Shown: piece after piece, positions 52,736 to 62,373 of the stretch
Position numbering within the stretch: the stretch's first letter is position 1
How the letters are laid out: the number at the start of each line of letters is the position of its first letter
Assembly (NCBI RefSeq): GCF_000427665.1
Contig: NZ_KE386572.1
Span: 2,194,196-2,258,195, forward strand
Length of the DNA stretch: 64,000 nt
Direction of reading: 5' to 3'
From: Geminicoccus roseus DSM 18922
GTDB taxonomy: Bacteria > Pseudomonadota > Alphaproteobacteria > Geminicoccales > Geminicoccaceae
Program-made: the position numbers and the translations under genes
The notes under the pieces: generated by a model
Databases searched by the model: none
What the model saw: only the letters and a program-made list of their open reading frames with translations
Told to the model about the DNA's origin: nothing

Positions 52736-54277
52736 ATGTCTGAGCACCATGAGCCGCAGGGCAACTGCGGCAAGCCCTCGCTCGCGCGCCGGTTCTTCCT
52801 CAAGTCCGCCGTCTGCCTGGGCGCCTTTGGTTCCGCAGGACTTGTGCCGCGCCACACGCTGGCAGGAATGACGGGTGACGCGGCGCTGGGCGCCTGGGGC
52901 AGCCTGATGGATTGGCCGATCATTCCGATCCACATGGTGATGACCCGGGACGGCCGTATCATGAGCTACGGCTCGACCACGGCGGGCCAGCAATCCGGCT
53001 ACTTTGTGTACGACATCTGGGATCCGAACGACGGGCCGGAGGGCTACCACCTGACCCTTCCGAACGGCACCAGCACCGACGTGTTCTGCAGTGCTCAGGT
53101 GCTGCTGCCCGATGTCGGGGACATTCTGATCGCCGGTGGCGACATGTGGACCGGAGCAAAGACGCTCAACAAGGGCATCGACAATTCGACGATCTACCTG
53201 ACCCGCCAGAAAAGATTGGTGTCCGGGAGGCTGATGAACCGGGCGCGCTGGTATGCGACGGTGACGACCCTGCCAAACGGCGAGAGCTACATCCAGGGCG
53301 GCGACAAAGGCACGGATCATCCGGAGATACGTGGCCGCGACGGCTCGTTCCGCCTCCTGGAAGGCGCCGACACCAGCAAGCTCTCCTACTACTACCCGCG
53401 CAATTGGGTCGGCCCGGATGGTCTTGTGTTCGGTCTGGCCGACCGGAAGGCCTACCGAGTCGATCCCAGCGGCAGCGGCCGGGTCGAGGATCTCGGCACG
53501 ATGCGTGGCACCTGGGGCAAGAGTTCCACCGAAGCGATGTTCCAGCCCGGCAAGATCCTGCGGGTGGCCGGGGGCGGGACCCGGCCTGAACCTGGCAACA
53601 TGGCGAGCGTGGTCGATATCAACGGTCCGGTTCCCACCTTCACCCAGACTGAACGCCTGCCGAAAGCATTGCACTGGAGCACCGCTACCCTGCTGGCCGA
53701 TGGCAAGGTCGTGGTGACCGGTGGTTCCAAGGGCTACAACGAACTGGTTGAGGTCAACTACAACGCCTTTATTTGGGATCCGAGGACCGGGCGCTGGACT
53801 TGCGGCGCCGCCACGACGTCAGGCCGGGCACGGCTCTATCATTCCGCGGCGATCCTGCTGGCCGACGCGACCGTGCTGGTTGGTGGCGGGGGAGCTTCGG
53901 GCCCGCAGAACAACCTGGACGCAGAGATCTACTATCCGCCCTATCTGTTTGACCGGAACGGACAGCGGGCGGTTCGGCCGGCCATCACCGCCACACCCCC
54001 TAGCTTGAAGGCCGGGCGCAATTTCAAGATCAACGTCGACAATGGAGCGAGGATCGCGCGGGTGACCCTGGTCAAGACCGGATCGGCGACCCACAGCTTC
54101 AACATGGACCAGCGTTTCATGGAACTGCCGTTCCAGCGGGCAGGCAACACGCTGGCGGTCACCGCGCCGAAGAACAACAGGCTGGCACCGCCCGGCTACT
54201 ACCTGATGTTCGTGATCGACCAGGATGGAGTGCCATCGGTGGGCAAGGTCATGCCGATGTACATCACCGCAAATTGA
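52736..54277 (+). CDS. copper-radical oxidase, galactose/glyoxal oxidase-like, Tat-exported
   Basis: A 513-residue exported enzyme. The N-terminus has a twin-Arg signal (LARRFFLKSAVCLGAFGSAG). The mature part is a Kelch-type propeller followed by a C-terminal DUF1929-like Ig domain (RPAITATPPSLKAGRNFKIN). All expected copper-radical residues are present: the cross-linking Cys in STDVFCSAQVLLP, its partner Tyr in LSYYYPRNWVG, the Tyr-His pair in GRARLYHSAAILL and the last His in GSATHSFNMDQRF. Such enzymes oxidise aldehydes or primary alcohols of sugars and make hydrogen peroxide. It stands alone. The start at 52736 opens the signal peptide; the ribosome site is weak. Confidence 0.88.
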   Translation: MSEHHEPQGNCGKPSLARRFFLKSAVCLGAFGSAGLVPRHTLAGMTGDAALGAWGSLMDWPIIPIHMVMTRDGRIMSYGSTTAGQQSGYFVYDIWDPNDGPEGYHLTLPNGTSTDVFCSAQVLLPDVGDILIAGGDMWTGAKTLNKGIDNSTIYLTRQKRLVSGRLMNRARWYATVTTLPNGESYIQGGDKGTDHPEIRGRDGSFRLLEGADTSKLSYYYPRNWVGPDGLVFGLADRKAYRVDPSGSGRVEDLGTMRGTWGKSSTEAMFQPGKILRVAGGGTRPEPGNMASVVDINGPVPTFTQTERLPKALHWSTATLLADGKVVVTGGSKGYNELVEVNYNAFIWDPRTGRWTCGAATTSGRARLYHSAAILLADATVLVGGGGASGPQNNLDAEIYYPPYLFDRNGQRAVRPAITATPPSLKAGRNFKINVDNGARIARVTLVKTGSATHSFNMDQRFMELPFQRAGNTLAVTAPKNNRLAPPGYYLMFVIDQDGVPSVGKVMPMYITAN

Positions 54278-54426
54278 GGACTCAGATTGACAGGTAGAAG
54301 TGGCGACGATCGGCTGGTGGTTGCGCACCATTGATGCCCGGCACATAGGCCGTCCAACAGGTGACCGGTCGAGATGCGCCGGCCGTTCGACGGCAGTTCG
54401 AGCGAAACATGAATGGCCAACCGTTG

Positions 54427-54463
54427 ACGGCACCGCCGGCGTCGGCCCGGCCGGCGGTGCCGT
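54427..54463 (+). terminator. Rho-independent terminator of the copper-radical oxidase gene
   Basis: A perfect 14-bp GC-rich stem (54427-54440 and 54450-54463) with a 9-nt loop is followed by TTTCGTT on the plus strand. It ends the oxidase gene and lies 7 bp beyond the stop of the convergent msrA. Confidence 0.8.
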
Positions 54464-54469
54464 TTTCGT

Positions 54470-54991
54470 TCATTCGGCTGCGGTTGCTGTCTCCGCCCGA
54501 ACAGGCAGCGTCCAGTTCGGGCGGACGAAATGGCAGGTATAGCCGTTGGGATACCGTTCCAGGTAATCCTGATGCTCCGGCTCCGCCTCCCAGAAGTCGC
54601 CGATCGGACTAACCTCGGTGACCACCTTGCCCGGCCAGAGGCCGGAGGCATCCACATCCGCGATCGTGTCCAGAGCCACCCGGCGCTGCGCCTCATCAAC
54701 GTAGAAGATCGCCGAGCGGTAGCTGGTCCCGATATCGTTGCCCTGGCGGTTGACGGTGGTCGGGTCGTGGATCTGGAAGAAGACCTCCAGCAAGCTACGG
54801 TAGCTGATCTTCGCCGGATCGAAGATGATCTCGATCGCCTCGGCATGGGTGCCGTGGTTGCGGTAGGTGGCATTGGGGACGTCGCCGCCCGTGTAGCCGA
54901 CCCGGGTAGAGATCACCCCGGCCTTTCGCCGGATCAGGTCCTGCATGCCCCAGAAGCAGCCGCCGGCCAGAACCGCGCGTTCCTGTGTCAT
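54470..54991 (-). CDS. msrA: peptide methionine-S-sulfoxide reductase MsrA
   Basis: A 173-residue repair enzyme that reduces the S epimer of methionine sulfoxide. The catalytic Cys lies in [16 protein letters not shown] (residue 12), followed by [20 protein letters not shown] and [20 protein letters not shown]. The start overlaps the msrB stop (ATGA), so both are made together. The C-terminus lacks extra resolving Cys. Confidence 0.96.
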   Translation of the reverse strand: MTQERAVLAGGCFWGMQDLIRRKAGVISTRVGYTGGDVPNATYRNHGTHAEAIEIIFDPAKISYRSLLEVFFQIHDPTTVNRQGNDIGTSYRSAIFYVDEAQRRVALDTIADVDASGLWPGKVVTEVSPIGDFWEAEPEHQDYLERYPNGYTCHFVRPNWTLPVRAETATAAE

Positions 54992-55437
54992 CGAATGTCC
55001 TCCACCTGGTCGAGATAGGCGCCGTATCCCTCGGCTTCCATGGCGGCACGCGGGATGAAGCGCAGGGAGGCCGAATTGATGCAGTAGCGCAGGCCGCCGC
55101 GATCCTGCGGGCCGTCCGGGAAGACGTGACCGAGATGGCTGTCGCCATGGGCCGAGCGCACCTCGATGCGGATCATGCCATGCGTCGTGTCGCGCCGCTC
55201 AAGCACGTTGGCCGGCTCGATCGGCTTGGTGAAGCTTGGCCAGCCGCACCCTGACTCGTACTTGTCCGAGGATGCGAACAGAGGCTCGCCGGAGACGATG
55301 TCGACATAGATGCCCGGCTCCTTGTTGGCGAGATAGGCGCCGGTGCCGGGGCGCTCGGTGCCGTTTTCCTGGGTGACCCGGCGCTGTTCGGGCGTCAGCC
55401 GGGCGATCGCCTCGGGATCCTTGCGGTAGCTGGGCAT
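54988..55437 (-). CDS. msrB: peptide methionine-R-sulfoxide reductase MsrB, zinc-less form
   Basis: A 149-residue enzyme for the R epimer. The catalytic Cys is in [16 protein letters not shown], and [12 protein letters not shown] and [14 protein letters not shown] are conserved. The two CxxC zinc motifs of many MsrB proteins are absent ([13 protein letters not shown] takes the place of the first), so this is the zinc-free class. The start at 55437 follows AAGGAG; the frame is open to 56295 but only this part is family-like. First gene of msrB-msrA, divergent from the ECF41 gene. Confidence 0.95.
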   Translation of the reverse strand: MPSYRKDPEAIARLTPEQRRVTQENGTERPGTGAYLANKEPGIYVDIVSGEPLFASSDKYESGCGWPSFTKPIEPANVLERRDTTHGMIRIEVRSAHGDSHLGHVFPDGPQDRGGLRYCINSASLRFIPRAAMEAEGYGAYLDQVEDIR

Positions 55438-55689
55438 GGACTGCTCCTTGAAGATGATCCCACGTGCCTGGCCGTGGGCGGCCAGGCGCCGCAGGGGTCG
55501 CCATGGCGTCGTGGAATCGATGCTGGGACCTCTTGGAGCATAGATAGGCAGCCGAACGCATCGGCGCACGGGGGGGCGACTGCCGGGCTGAGGGGCAGGA
55601 CGGTCATCATTTCCTGTCATCCTATCCCGAGTCACTTTTTGAGGGGCTGTCTCGTCCTGGTCAGGCGAAAGGACCGGATGGAGGTGAAG

Positions 55690-55827
55690 ATGGCAGTTCT
55701 CGTGCTCGGCTGGATCGTGCGGCAGACAATGGAATGGCGAAGAATGTGCGGGTGGCTGGCCGGTAGGAGCGAATGGATGATCAGCCGGCACGGTTCCAGA
55801 ACATGCGTCGCCTGCCGGCGGGGATGA
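55690..55827 (+). CDS. small ORF (45 residues) directly upstream of the ECF41 sigma gene
   Basis: GGAGGTGAAG stands immediately before the ATG, an unusually strong ribosome site for this window. The frame ends three bases before the sigma-factor start. The peptide begins [20 protein letters not shown] and is Trp/Arg-rich with two later Cys (the second in CVACRRG); no known family. It may be a leader peptide coupling translation to the sigma gene, or a small partner protein. The rest of the 390-bp divergent gap shows no clear ECF41 promoter. Confidence 0.45.
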   Translation: MAVLVLGWIVRQTMEWRRMCGWLAGRSEWMISRHGSRTCVACRRG

Positions 55828-55830
55828 GCC

Positions 55831-56733
55831 ATGTCGTCGGCTGACGAAACCACCAGCCTGTTCGAGGAGCACCGGCCGCGGCTGCTGCGACTGGCCTATC
55901 GCATGCTCGGCACGGCCGCCGAGGCGGAGGATGTCGTGCAGGATGCATGGCTGCGCTGGCGACAGGTCAAGACCGGCACGGTGCGGGAGCCCGGCGCGTT
56001 CCTGACCCGTGTCGTGACCCGCCTGTGCCTGGACGTCATGAAGTCGGCCCGCGTCCGACGGGAAAGCTATGTCGGCAGCTGGCTGCCCGAGCCGATCGTT
56101 GAGGCAGAGGAGGAGGGACTCCGGCTGGACGAACTCACGCTCACCCTCATGCTGGCCCTGGAGCGCCTCTCGCCGCTGGAGCGTGCTGCCTTCCTCCTGC
56201 ACGACGTCTTTGAGGTCCCGGCCCAGGAGGTCGGCGCCGCCCTGAATCGTGATGCCAGTGCGGTCCGCCAGCTGGCGGTGCGTGCGCGCCGGCACGTGCG
56301 TGCATCGCGTCCCCGCTATCCGGTGGATCGAGCCGAGGGTGACCGGATCGCCCAGGCCTTCTTCCAGGCGTCAGCCAGCGGCGATCTCGTCGCGCTGCGC
56401 TCCTTGCTGGCAAATACGGTGGTGCTGCACTCGGATGGAGGGGGCAAGGTGCTCGCCTCTCTCAACCCGATCTTTGGCGTCGAGCGGGTTCTGCGTCTGT
56501 TCGAGGGCCTCTCGAGAAAGTACGCGGGGGCAATGGCTAGAATGATCCGGCTCGTCCGGATCGACGGCCTGCCAGGCTATGTCAGCCTGGCGCGCGACGG
56601 ATTCCTGCAAACCACGGCGCTTGCGATCGAGGATGGCCGGATCATCGCCATCTACATCACCCGAAACCCGGACAAGCTGGGAAGGATTGCGTCCATGGTC
56701 GCCACGGAAGGGCAGACGGCCCGGCTGCAGTAG
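55831..56733 (+). CDS. ECF41-group RNA polymerase sigma factor (SigJ-like) with SnoaL/NTF2-like C-terminal domain
   Basis: A 300-residue sigma factor. Region 2: [20 protein letters not shown]; linker with the ECF41 motif WLPEPI; region 4: [20 protein letters not shown]. From about residue 170 an NTF2-like domain carries the other ECF41 hallmarks DGGGK and NPDK. In this group the extra domain, not a separate anti-sigma factor, controls activity. ECF41 genes usually sit beside a target gene for a carboxymuconolactone decarboxylase, oxidoreductase or epimerase; none is present here, and msrB-msrA is the divergent neighbour. Confidence 0.93.
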   Translation: MSSADETTSLFEEHRPRLLRLAYRMLGTAAEAEDVVQDAWLRWRQVKTGTVREPGAFLTRVVTRLCLDVMKSARVRRESYVGSWLPEPIVEAEEEGLRLDELTLTLMLALERLSPLERAAFLLHDVFEVPAQEVGAALNRDASAVRQLAVRARRHVRASRPRYPVDRAEGDRIAQAFFQASASGDLVALRSLLANTVVLHSDGGGKVLASLNPIFGVERVLRLFEGLSRKYAGAMARMIRLVRIDGLPGYVSLARDGFLQTTALAIEDGRIIAIYITRNPDKLGRIASMVATEGQTARLQ

Positions 56734-56800
56734 CGGGCAACCCTGGTGGAAGCTCACGTCGCCTCTGTCGATCCTCGCCTGGTCCCGCTAGGTTCCGCGC

Positions 56801-59515
56801 ATGAGCAATGCATCCCGCCTCGTCCTGGTCGACGGCTCCGGCTACATCTTCCGGGCATTCTTCGCGCTGCCGCCGATGACCCGGCCGGATGGCACGCCGG
56901 TGAACGCCGTGTTCGGCTTCGCCTCCATGCTGTTCAAGCTGATGACCGACCGGCCCGAGGACGATCTCCTGGTCGTGTTCGACCATTCGCGCGCCTCCTT
57001 CCGCAACGAGATGTACGACGCCTACAAGGCCAACCGCGACGAGCCGCCGCCGGAACTGCGGCCGCAGTTTTCGCTGGTACGGGACGCCGCCCGTGCGTTC
57101 GGCCTGCCGGTGGTGGAACTGGAAGGCTTCGAGGCCGACGACCTGATCGCCTCCTATGCCCGGCATGCGCGTGCCGAAGGGCGGGTCGTGGAGGTGGTCA
57201 GCTCCGACAAGGACCTGATGCAGCTGGTGGACGACGGCGTCTTCCTGTTCGACCCGATGAAGCAGAAGAACATCGGCAAGGACGAGGTGTTCGAGAAGTT
57301 CGGGGTAGGGCCCGAGCGGGTGCGCGACGTGCTGGCCCTGGCGGGTGATACCTCCGACAACGTGCCGGGCGTGCCGGGTATCGGAGTGAAGACTGCCGCG
57401 CAGCTGATCAACGAGTACGGGTCGCTGGAAGCGCTGCTGGCGCAGGCCGACAAGATCAAGCAGCCCAAGCGGCGCGAGACGCTGGTCAGCAATGCCGACA
57501 AGGCGCGCCTGTCCTACCAGCTGGTAGGGCTGCACGACGAGGCGCCATTGCCGCTGACCCTGGCCGAGGTCGCCCGGGCGGCGATCGACCCTGCCATGCT
57601 GCTGCCGTTCCTGCAGGAGAACGGCTTCAAGACCTTGATCTCGCGGATCGGCCTGCTCGCCGAGGCGGCGGAGGTGCACAAGGTCAAGGCGGTCCGGCAG
57701 GAGGCTCGTTACCGGGCGATCACCGAGCTCGCTGAACTCGAGGGATTCCTCGTCCGGGCAAAGGCCTCCGGCTACCTGGCGATCGACACCGAGACGACGT
57801 CGCTCAGCGTCATGGACGCCACGCTGGTCGGACTGTCGATGGCGGTCGACGAGGAAGAGGGGATCTATGTACCGCTCTGCCACGAGGATGCCTTCGGCCA
57901 GCCCTGCGAGGGGCAACTCGCTACCGACATGGTCATCGACCGGCTGCGGCCGATCCTGGCCGATCCGGCCATCCTCAAGATCGGCCACAATCTCAAGTAC
58001 GACATCGGGGTCCTGGCCAAGTACCAGGCCCAAATCCAGCCCTATGACGATACGCTGCTGATCAGCTACGTGCTGGACGGAGCGAAGCACGGCCACGGAA
58101 TGGATGAACTGGCCAAGCGGCACCTGGACCACGACACGATCAGCTACGACTCGCTCACCGGCACCGGCAAGGGGCGGATCGGCTTTGCCAGGGTTGCAAT
58201 CGACAAGGCCACTGACTATGCGGCGGAGGATGCGCTGATCACCTTCCGCCTCTGGAAGCTGCTCAAGAAGCGCCTGGTCGAGGAGAAGATGGTCCGGGTC
58301 TACGAGGAACTGGACCGGCCGCTGCCTGCGGTGGTGGCGCAGATGGAACTTGACGGGATCGCGGTCGATCGCGACCTGCTCCGCCGGATGTCCGGCGAGT
58401 TCGGCCAGCGCATGGCGGCGTTCGAGGCAGAAGCGGCAGCCCTGGTCGGGCATGCGTTCAACATCGGCTCTCCCAAGCAGCTGGGCGAGGTGCTGTTCGA
58501 CGAGATGAGCATTCCCGGCGGCAAGAAGGGCAAGGCCGGGGCCTACGTGACGGATGCCGATGTCCTGGAGCAGCTGGCCGCACAGGGCCATGAACTGCCG
58601 AAAGTCGTGCTGCAGTGGCGGCAGCTGCAGAAGCTCACCCGCACCTATACCGATGCACTTGTCGAACAGATCAGTACTGTCGATCAGAGGGTGCACACCT
58701 CCTACATGCTGGCTTCGACCTCGACCGGGCGCCTGAGCTCGACCGAGCCAAACCTGCAGAATATCCCGATCCGCACGGAGGAGGGCCGCCGGATCCGCCA
58801 GGCATTTGTCGCTGAACCTGGCTGCGTCCTGATGTCGGCAGACTATTCGCAGGTAGAACTGCGGATCCTGGCGCATATGGCGGAGGTCGATGCGCTGAAG
58901 GAAGCCTTTGCCGCCGATATCGATATTCATCGGGTCACGGCAGGCGAAATGTTTGGCGTCCCGGTGGATGAGGTCGGCGCGGACCTTCGGCGCAGCGCCA
59001 AGACCATCAACTACGGGATCGTCTACGGGATCGGCGCGTTCGGATTGGCCCAGCGCCTGGGCATCTCCCATGGCCAGGCCAAGGACTATATCGATCGCTA
59101 CTTCTTCCAGTACCCTGGGATCAGGGAATACATGGACAAGACCAAGGCCCAGGCTCGTGAGCAGGGCTACGTGCTGACCGTGGATGGGCGACGTTGCTGG
59201 GTCCCTGAGATCCTGTCCAAGCTGCCGGCCAGGCGCGCCTATGCCGAGCGGGCCGCGATCAACGCTCCGATCCAGGGCTCCGCCGCCGACATCATGAAGC
59301 GGGCGATGATCCGGGTGGCGCGTCGACTGTCCGACGAGCGGGCCGGTGCCAGGCTGCTCCTGACCGTGCATGACGAGCTGCTGCTGGAAGTTCCGGAAAG
59401 CGAGGTCGCCGCGACCCAGGGACTGGTGCAGGAAATCATGCAAGGGGCGGCAAGCTTGAGCGTGCCGCTGATCGTCGAGGTCGGCAGCGGTCGAAGCTGG
59501 GGCGAGGCGCACTAG
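56801..59515 (+). CDS. polA: DNA polymerase I
   Basis: A 904-residue polymerase for Okazaki-fragment processing and repair. Residues 1-290: 5'-3' exonuclease (RLVLVDGSGYIFRAFFALPP; LEGFEADDLIASYARHARAE; GVPGIGVKTAAQLI). Residues about 300-500: 3'-5' proofreading domain with an intact acidic pair (YLAIDTETTSLSVMDA). Residues 510-904: polymerase A with LSSTEPNLQNIPIRTEEGRR, SADYSQVELRILAHMAEVD, RRSAKTINYGIVYGIGAFGL and LLTVHDELLLEVPESEV. All three activities look complete. It begins 67 bp after the sigma factor. Confidence 0.97.
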   Translation: MSNASRLVLVDGSGYIFRAFFALPPMTRPDGTPVNAVFGFASMLFKLMTDRPEDDLLVVFDHSRASFRNEMYDAYKANRDEPPPELRPQFSLVRDAARAFGLPVVELEGFEADDLIASYARHARAEGRVVEVVSSDKDLMQLVDDGVFLFDPMKQKNIGKDEVFEKFGVGPERVRDVLALAGDTSDNVPGVPGIGVKTAAQLINEYGSLEALLAQADKIKQPKRRETLVSNADKARLSYQLVGLHDEAPLPLTLAEVARAAIDPAMLLPFLQENGFKTLISRIGLLAEAAEVHKVKAVRQEARYRAITELAELEGFLVRAKASGYLAIDTETTSLSVMDATLVGLSMAVDEEEGIYVPLCHEDAFGQPCEGQLATDMVIDRLRPILADPAILKIGHNLKYDIGVLAKYQAQIQPYDDTLLISYVLDGAKHGHGMDELAKRHLDHDTISYDSLTGTGKGRIGFARVAIDKATDYAAEDALITFRLWKLLKKRLVEEKMVRVYEELDRPLPAVVAQMELDGIAVDRDLLRRMSGEFGQRMAAFEAEAAALVGHAFNIGSPKQLGEVLFDEMSIPGGKKGKAGAYVTDADVLEQLAAQGHELPKVVLQWRQLQKLTRTYTDALVEQISTVDQRVHTSYMLASTSTGRLSSTEPNLQNIPIRTEEGRRIRQAFVAEPGCVLMSADYSQVELRILAHMAEVDALKEAFAADIDIHRVTAGEMFGVPVDEVGADLRRSAKTINYGIVYGIGAFGLAQRLGISHGQAKDYIDRYFFQYPGIREYMDKTKAQAREQGYVLTVDGRRCWVPEILSKLPARRAYAERAAINAPIQGSAADIMKRAMIRVARRLSDERAGARLLLTVHDELLLEVPESEVAATQGLVQEIMQGAASLSVPLIVEVGSGRSWGEAH

Positions 59516-60012
59516 CCAAAGCTGGGGCGAATGAACGCCCTGGTTGATTTGTGGCTGGGTTCGGTTGCAGAAGCCGGTTGATCAGCCCCGTGGTGGTCAG
59601 ATCATGCTGGAGGACCTCCTGCATACGCTGACTGCCACTGTCCGGTCGCCATGAGGGAAGGTGCGGGCAGATGGATGCCGACTGGCCATGCCCAGGGGAG
59701 GCAGAACGGGAACGCTCCGGAAGGCGGCGATCTCCAGCCTCGATCTCCTGGAACGGCTCGCCGTGCGTTCAAACAGGACGAACCCGCAGTTCCGGAACTC
59801 TGAAGGCGACACCCCCGGCCGGCCGGGCGGCTTCGTCCCAGGCCGGACCCATCCGCCCACCATGCCCCTTTGCGAGCGTGGCGAGCGCTGCAGGAGAAGC
59901 CCGGTGCGCCCGCGTGTCGTGGCAAGGGACGCATTGCGGCTTCAATTCGAGCGGCGACTTGCCGCCTCGGGGGAAGCTTGCCGCATATTCAACCGTAGGA
60001 TACCAGTGGAAC
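59516..60012. other. 497-bp gap after polA
   Basis: A 12-bp direct repeat AAGCTGGGGCGA (59494-59505 and 59519-59530) brackets the polA stop codon. Open frames on both strands have no known family or ribosome site. The gap separates polA from the polyamine genes and presumably carries their promoter. Confidence 0.4.
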
Positions 60013-60810
60013 ATGAGTGATCGAGCCCCCGTCCCGCTGATTGGTGTCACCGCCTGCTTCCGAGAAAGCGGGGATGGCCTGGGCGTACACAGCGTAGGTG
60101 GCAAGTATCTCCATGCCGTCCTCCAGGCCTGTCAGGGGATGCCCGTACTTGTGCCGGCGATCGGCGCAGCGGCCGACCTCGATCTCCTGATCGAGCGGCT
60201 GGACGGGCTCCTGTTCACCGGCAGTCCCAGCAACGTCGAACCGCATCATTACGGCGGGCCTTTGGCCCGCGCCGACAACATTGCCGATCCGGAGCGGGAC
60301 GCCACGACCCTGCCGTTGATCCGCAAGGCGATCGACAGCGGCCTGCCGATCTTTGCGATCTGTCGCGGGTTCCAGGAACTCAACGTGGCGCTGGGAGGCA
60401 CGCTGCATCAGCATGTCCACGAGGTCCCGGGTCGCTTCGACCACCGCTCGCAGAAGGATCGGCCTCCGGCACAGCGCTACGATCCGCGCCACCCGATCTC
60501 GATCACCCCAGGTGGCCTGCTGCAGGAGATCCTGGGCGGAGCCTCGACCACCCAGGTGAACACGCTGCATGGGCAAGGCATCGACCGCCCGGCCGCGCGG
60601 TTGCGGATCGAGGCGCTGGCATCGGACGGCACGCCGGAAGCCGTGAGTGTGCCGGATGCCCCAGGCTTCGTGCTGGGCGTGCAGTGGCATCCGGAGTGGC
60701 GGGCCATGGACAATCCCGACAGCGTGATGATGTTCCGGGCCTTTGGGGACGCCTGTCGTGCCCGCGCCCAAACCAAGGTGCCGCATGCTCAATATCTCCG
60801 AGTGGCTTGA
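60013..60810 (+). CDS. puuD: gamma-glutamyl-gamma-aminobutyrate hydrolase (PuuD family)
   Basis: A 265-residue class I glutamine-amidotransferase-fold hydrolase that frees GABA (or a related acid) from its glutamyl conjugate. The nucleophile Cys lies in GLPIFAICRGFQELNVALGG, the His-Glu pair in VLGVQWHPEWRAMDNPD, and LDGLLFTGSPSNVEPHHYGG is conserved. The start at 60013 is chosen because the family begins at PVPLIGVTACF; the upstream extension is unlike protein. It overlaps the next gene by 26 bp. Confidence 0.93.
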   Translation: MSDRAPVPLIGVTACFRESGDGLGVHSVGGKYLHAVLQACQGMPVLVPAIGAAADLDLLIERLDGLLFTGSPSNVEPHHYGGPLARADNIADPERDATTLPLIRKAIDSGLPIFAICRGFQELNVALGGTLHQHVHEVPGRFDHRSQKDRPPAQRYDPRHPISITPGGLLQEILGGASTTQVNTLHGQGIDRPAARLRIEALASDGTPEAVSVPDAPGFVLGVQWHPEWRAMDNPDSVMMFRAFGDACRARAQTKVPHAQYLRVA

Positions 60811-62125
60811 AGAACGCCACATCACCGAGGTCGAATGCCTGATCGTCGACATCAATGGCATCGGCCGGGGCAAGGTGCTGCCCGCCTACAAGTTTCTGAA
60901 ATCACTGGAAGACGATACGCTCCGCATTCCGGAGAGTGTCTTCATTCAGACCGTGACCGGCGATTATCCGGAAGAAGACGTGATCGACCCGGCGGACCGG
61001 GACGTCCGCCTGCGTCCGGATCATGACTCGCTGCGCTTGGTACCCTGGTATGATGAACCTACGGCCCAGGTGATCTGCGACGCATTCCATCACGACGGCA
61101 ATCCCGTGATGATCGCTGCCCGACAGGTCCTGCGCCGGGTCGTGAAGCTCTATGAGGAGCGCAACTGGAAGCCGATCGTGGCGCCGGAACTGGAGTTCTT
61201 CCTTACCAAGATCAACACCGACCCGGACTATCCGCTGGAGCCGCCGATCGGCCGCTCCAAGCGGCCGGAAACCGGCCGGCAGAGCTTCGGCATCGATGCC
61301 CTGAACGAGTTCGATCCGATCTTCGAGGATGTCTACGCTTGGTGCGAGGCGCAGGAGATCGACGTGGACGGCATGACCCACGAGGCTGGTGCCGCCCAGA
61401 TGGAGATCAACTTCGCCCACGGCGATCCGCTCGACCTCGCCGACGAAGCATTCCTGTTCAAGCGTACGCTCCGGCACGCTGCCCTCAAGCACGACATCTA
61501 CGCCACCTTCATGGCCAAGCCCATGGAGCGGGAGCCGGGCTCGTCGATGCATATCCACCAGTCGGTGGTGGACGTCAGGACAGGGCAGAATCTGTTTTCC
61601 GCCGGTGAGGACGGCTACTCGGAACTGTTCCTGTCGCACATCGCCGGGCTGCAGAAATACCTGCCGCATTGCATGCCGCTCTTGGCGCCGAACGTGAACA
61701 GCTACCGAAGGCTGCGGCGCTTCTCGACCGCGCCCATCAACGTCCACTGGGGGATCGAGAACAGGACCGTCGGCCTGCGCGTGCCGGCATCCTCGTCCGA
61801 CTCCCGACGGATCGAGAACCGTATCGCCGGGGCCGATGCCAATCCCTATTTGGCGATCGCTGCCTCTCTGGCCTGTGGCTATCTCGGGATGATCCACAAG
61901 CTTGAGCCGACGAAGGCAATTTCGGGCAGCGCCTATCGCCTCTCCCATTCGCTGCCTACCCAGCTGGGCGAAGGACTGGAGAAGCTTGCCGCATCCAAGG
62001 CGATGCGGGAGACGTTGGGCGAGGAGTTCGTCGAGGTCATGCTGGCGGTCAAGGAGACCGAACACGCGGCCTATCAGTCCGTGATCAGTTCCTGGGAGCG
62101 CGAGCATCTCCTGCTGAACGTCTAG
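60785..62125 (+). CDS. puuA: gamma-glutamylpolyamine synthetase, glutamine-synthetase family (PuuA-like)
   Basis: A 446-residue ATP-dependent ligase of the GlnA fold. Motifs: VECLIVDINGIGRGKVLPAY, PIVAPELEFFLTKINTD (metal Glu), EAGAAQMEINFAHGDPLDLA, GSSMHIHQSVVD, LLAPNVNSYRRLRRF and RIENRIAGADANPYLAIAAS. The adenylylation loop of housekeeping GlnA is absent, as expected for PuuA/GlnT-like enzymes. Together with puuD and the aminotransferase it indicates glutamylated-putrescine catabolism. The start at 60785 (MLNISEWLEE) lies inside puuD. Confidence 0.92.
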   Translation: MLNISEWLEERHITEVECLIVDINGIGRGKVLPAYKFLKSLEDDTLRIPESVFIQTVTGDYPEEDVIDPADRDVRLRPDHDSLRLVPWYDEPTAQVICDAFHHDGNPVMIAARQVLRRVVKLYEERNWKPIVAPELEFFLTKINTDPDYPLEPPIGRSKRPETGRQSFGIDALNEFDPIFEDVYAWCEAQEIDVDGMTHEAGAAQMEINFAHGDPLDLADEAFLFKRTLRHAALKHDIYATFMAKPMEREPGSSMHIHQSVVDVRTGQNLFSAGEDGYSELFLSHIAGLQKYLPHCMPLLAPNVNSYRRLRRFSTAPINVHWGIENRTVGLRVPASSSDSRRIENRIAGADANPYLAIAASLACGYLGMIHKLEPTKAISGSAYRLSHSLPTQLGEGLEKLAASKAMRETLGEEFVEVMLAVKETEHAAYQSVISSWEREHLLLNV

Positions 62126-62373
62126 CTTGAGGGCAGCCTGCCGTGGGCGACCGGCCGGGCCAGCCCCGGTCCGGCCAGGTCAGCATGCATCCGCTGCGGG
62201 AGAGATTGGTCACCCATGATCGTGCCAAGCTGGATCGTGGGCAGCTTGGGGGGTGGCGGGCATCCTGGCGAGCATGGCAGGATGATCTGGCCGAGGTTCG
62301 GCATCATCAGACAGGCGAGAAGGGCAAGACGTCCCGCCGGCAGGCAAGGCCGGCGGACCTTGAAAGGTGGATC

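Noticed and set aside
55438-55689. ECF41 promoter (TGTCACA-N15/16-CGTC) upstream of the sigma gene or msrB
   Set aside because: TGTCATC and CGTC elements exist but at wrong distances; no acceptable pair found by eye.
59769-60104. Minus-strand frame with a CxxCH-like motif (CVPCHDTRAH), possible cytochrome c
   Set aside because: It overlaps the puuD start, has no signal peptide or ribosome site, and the rest is unlike a cytochrome.
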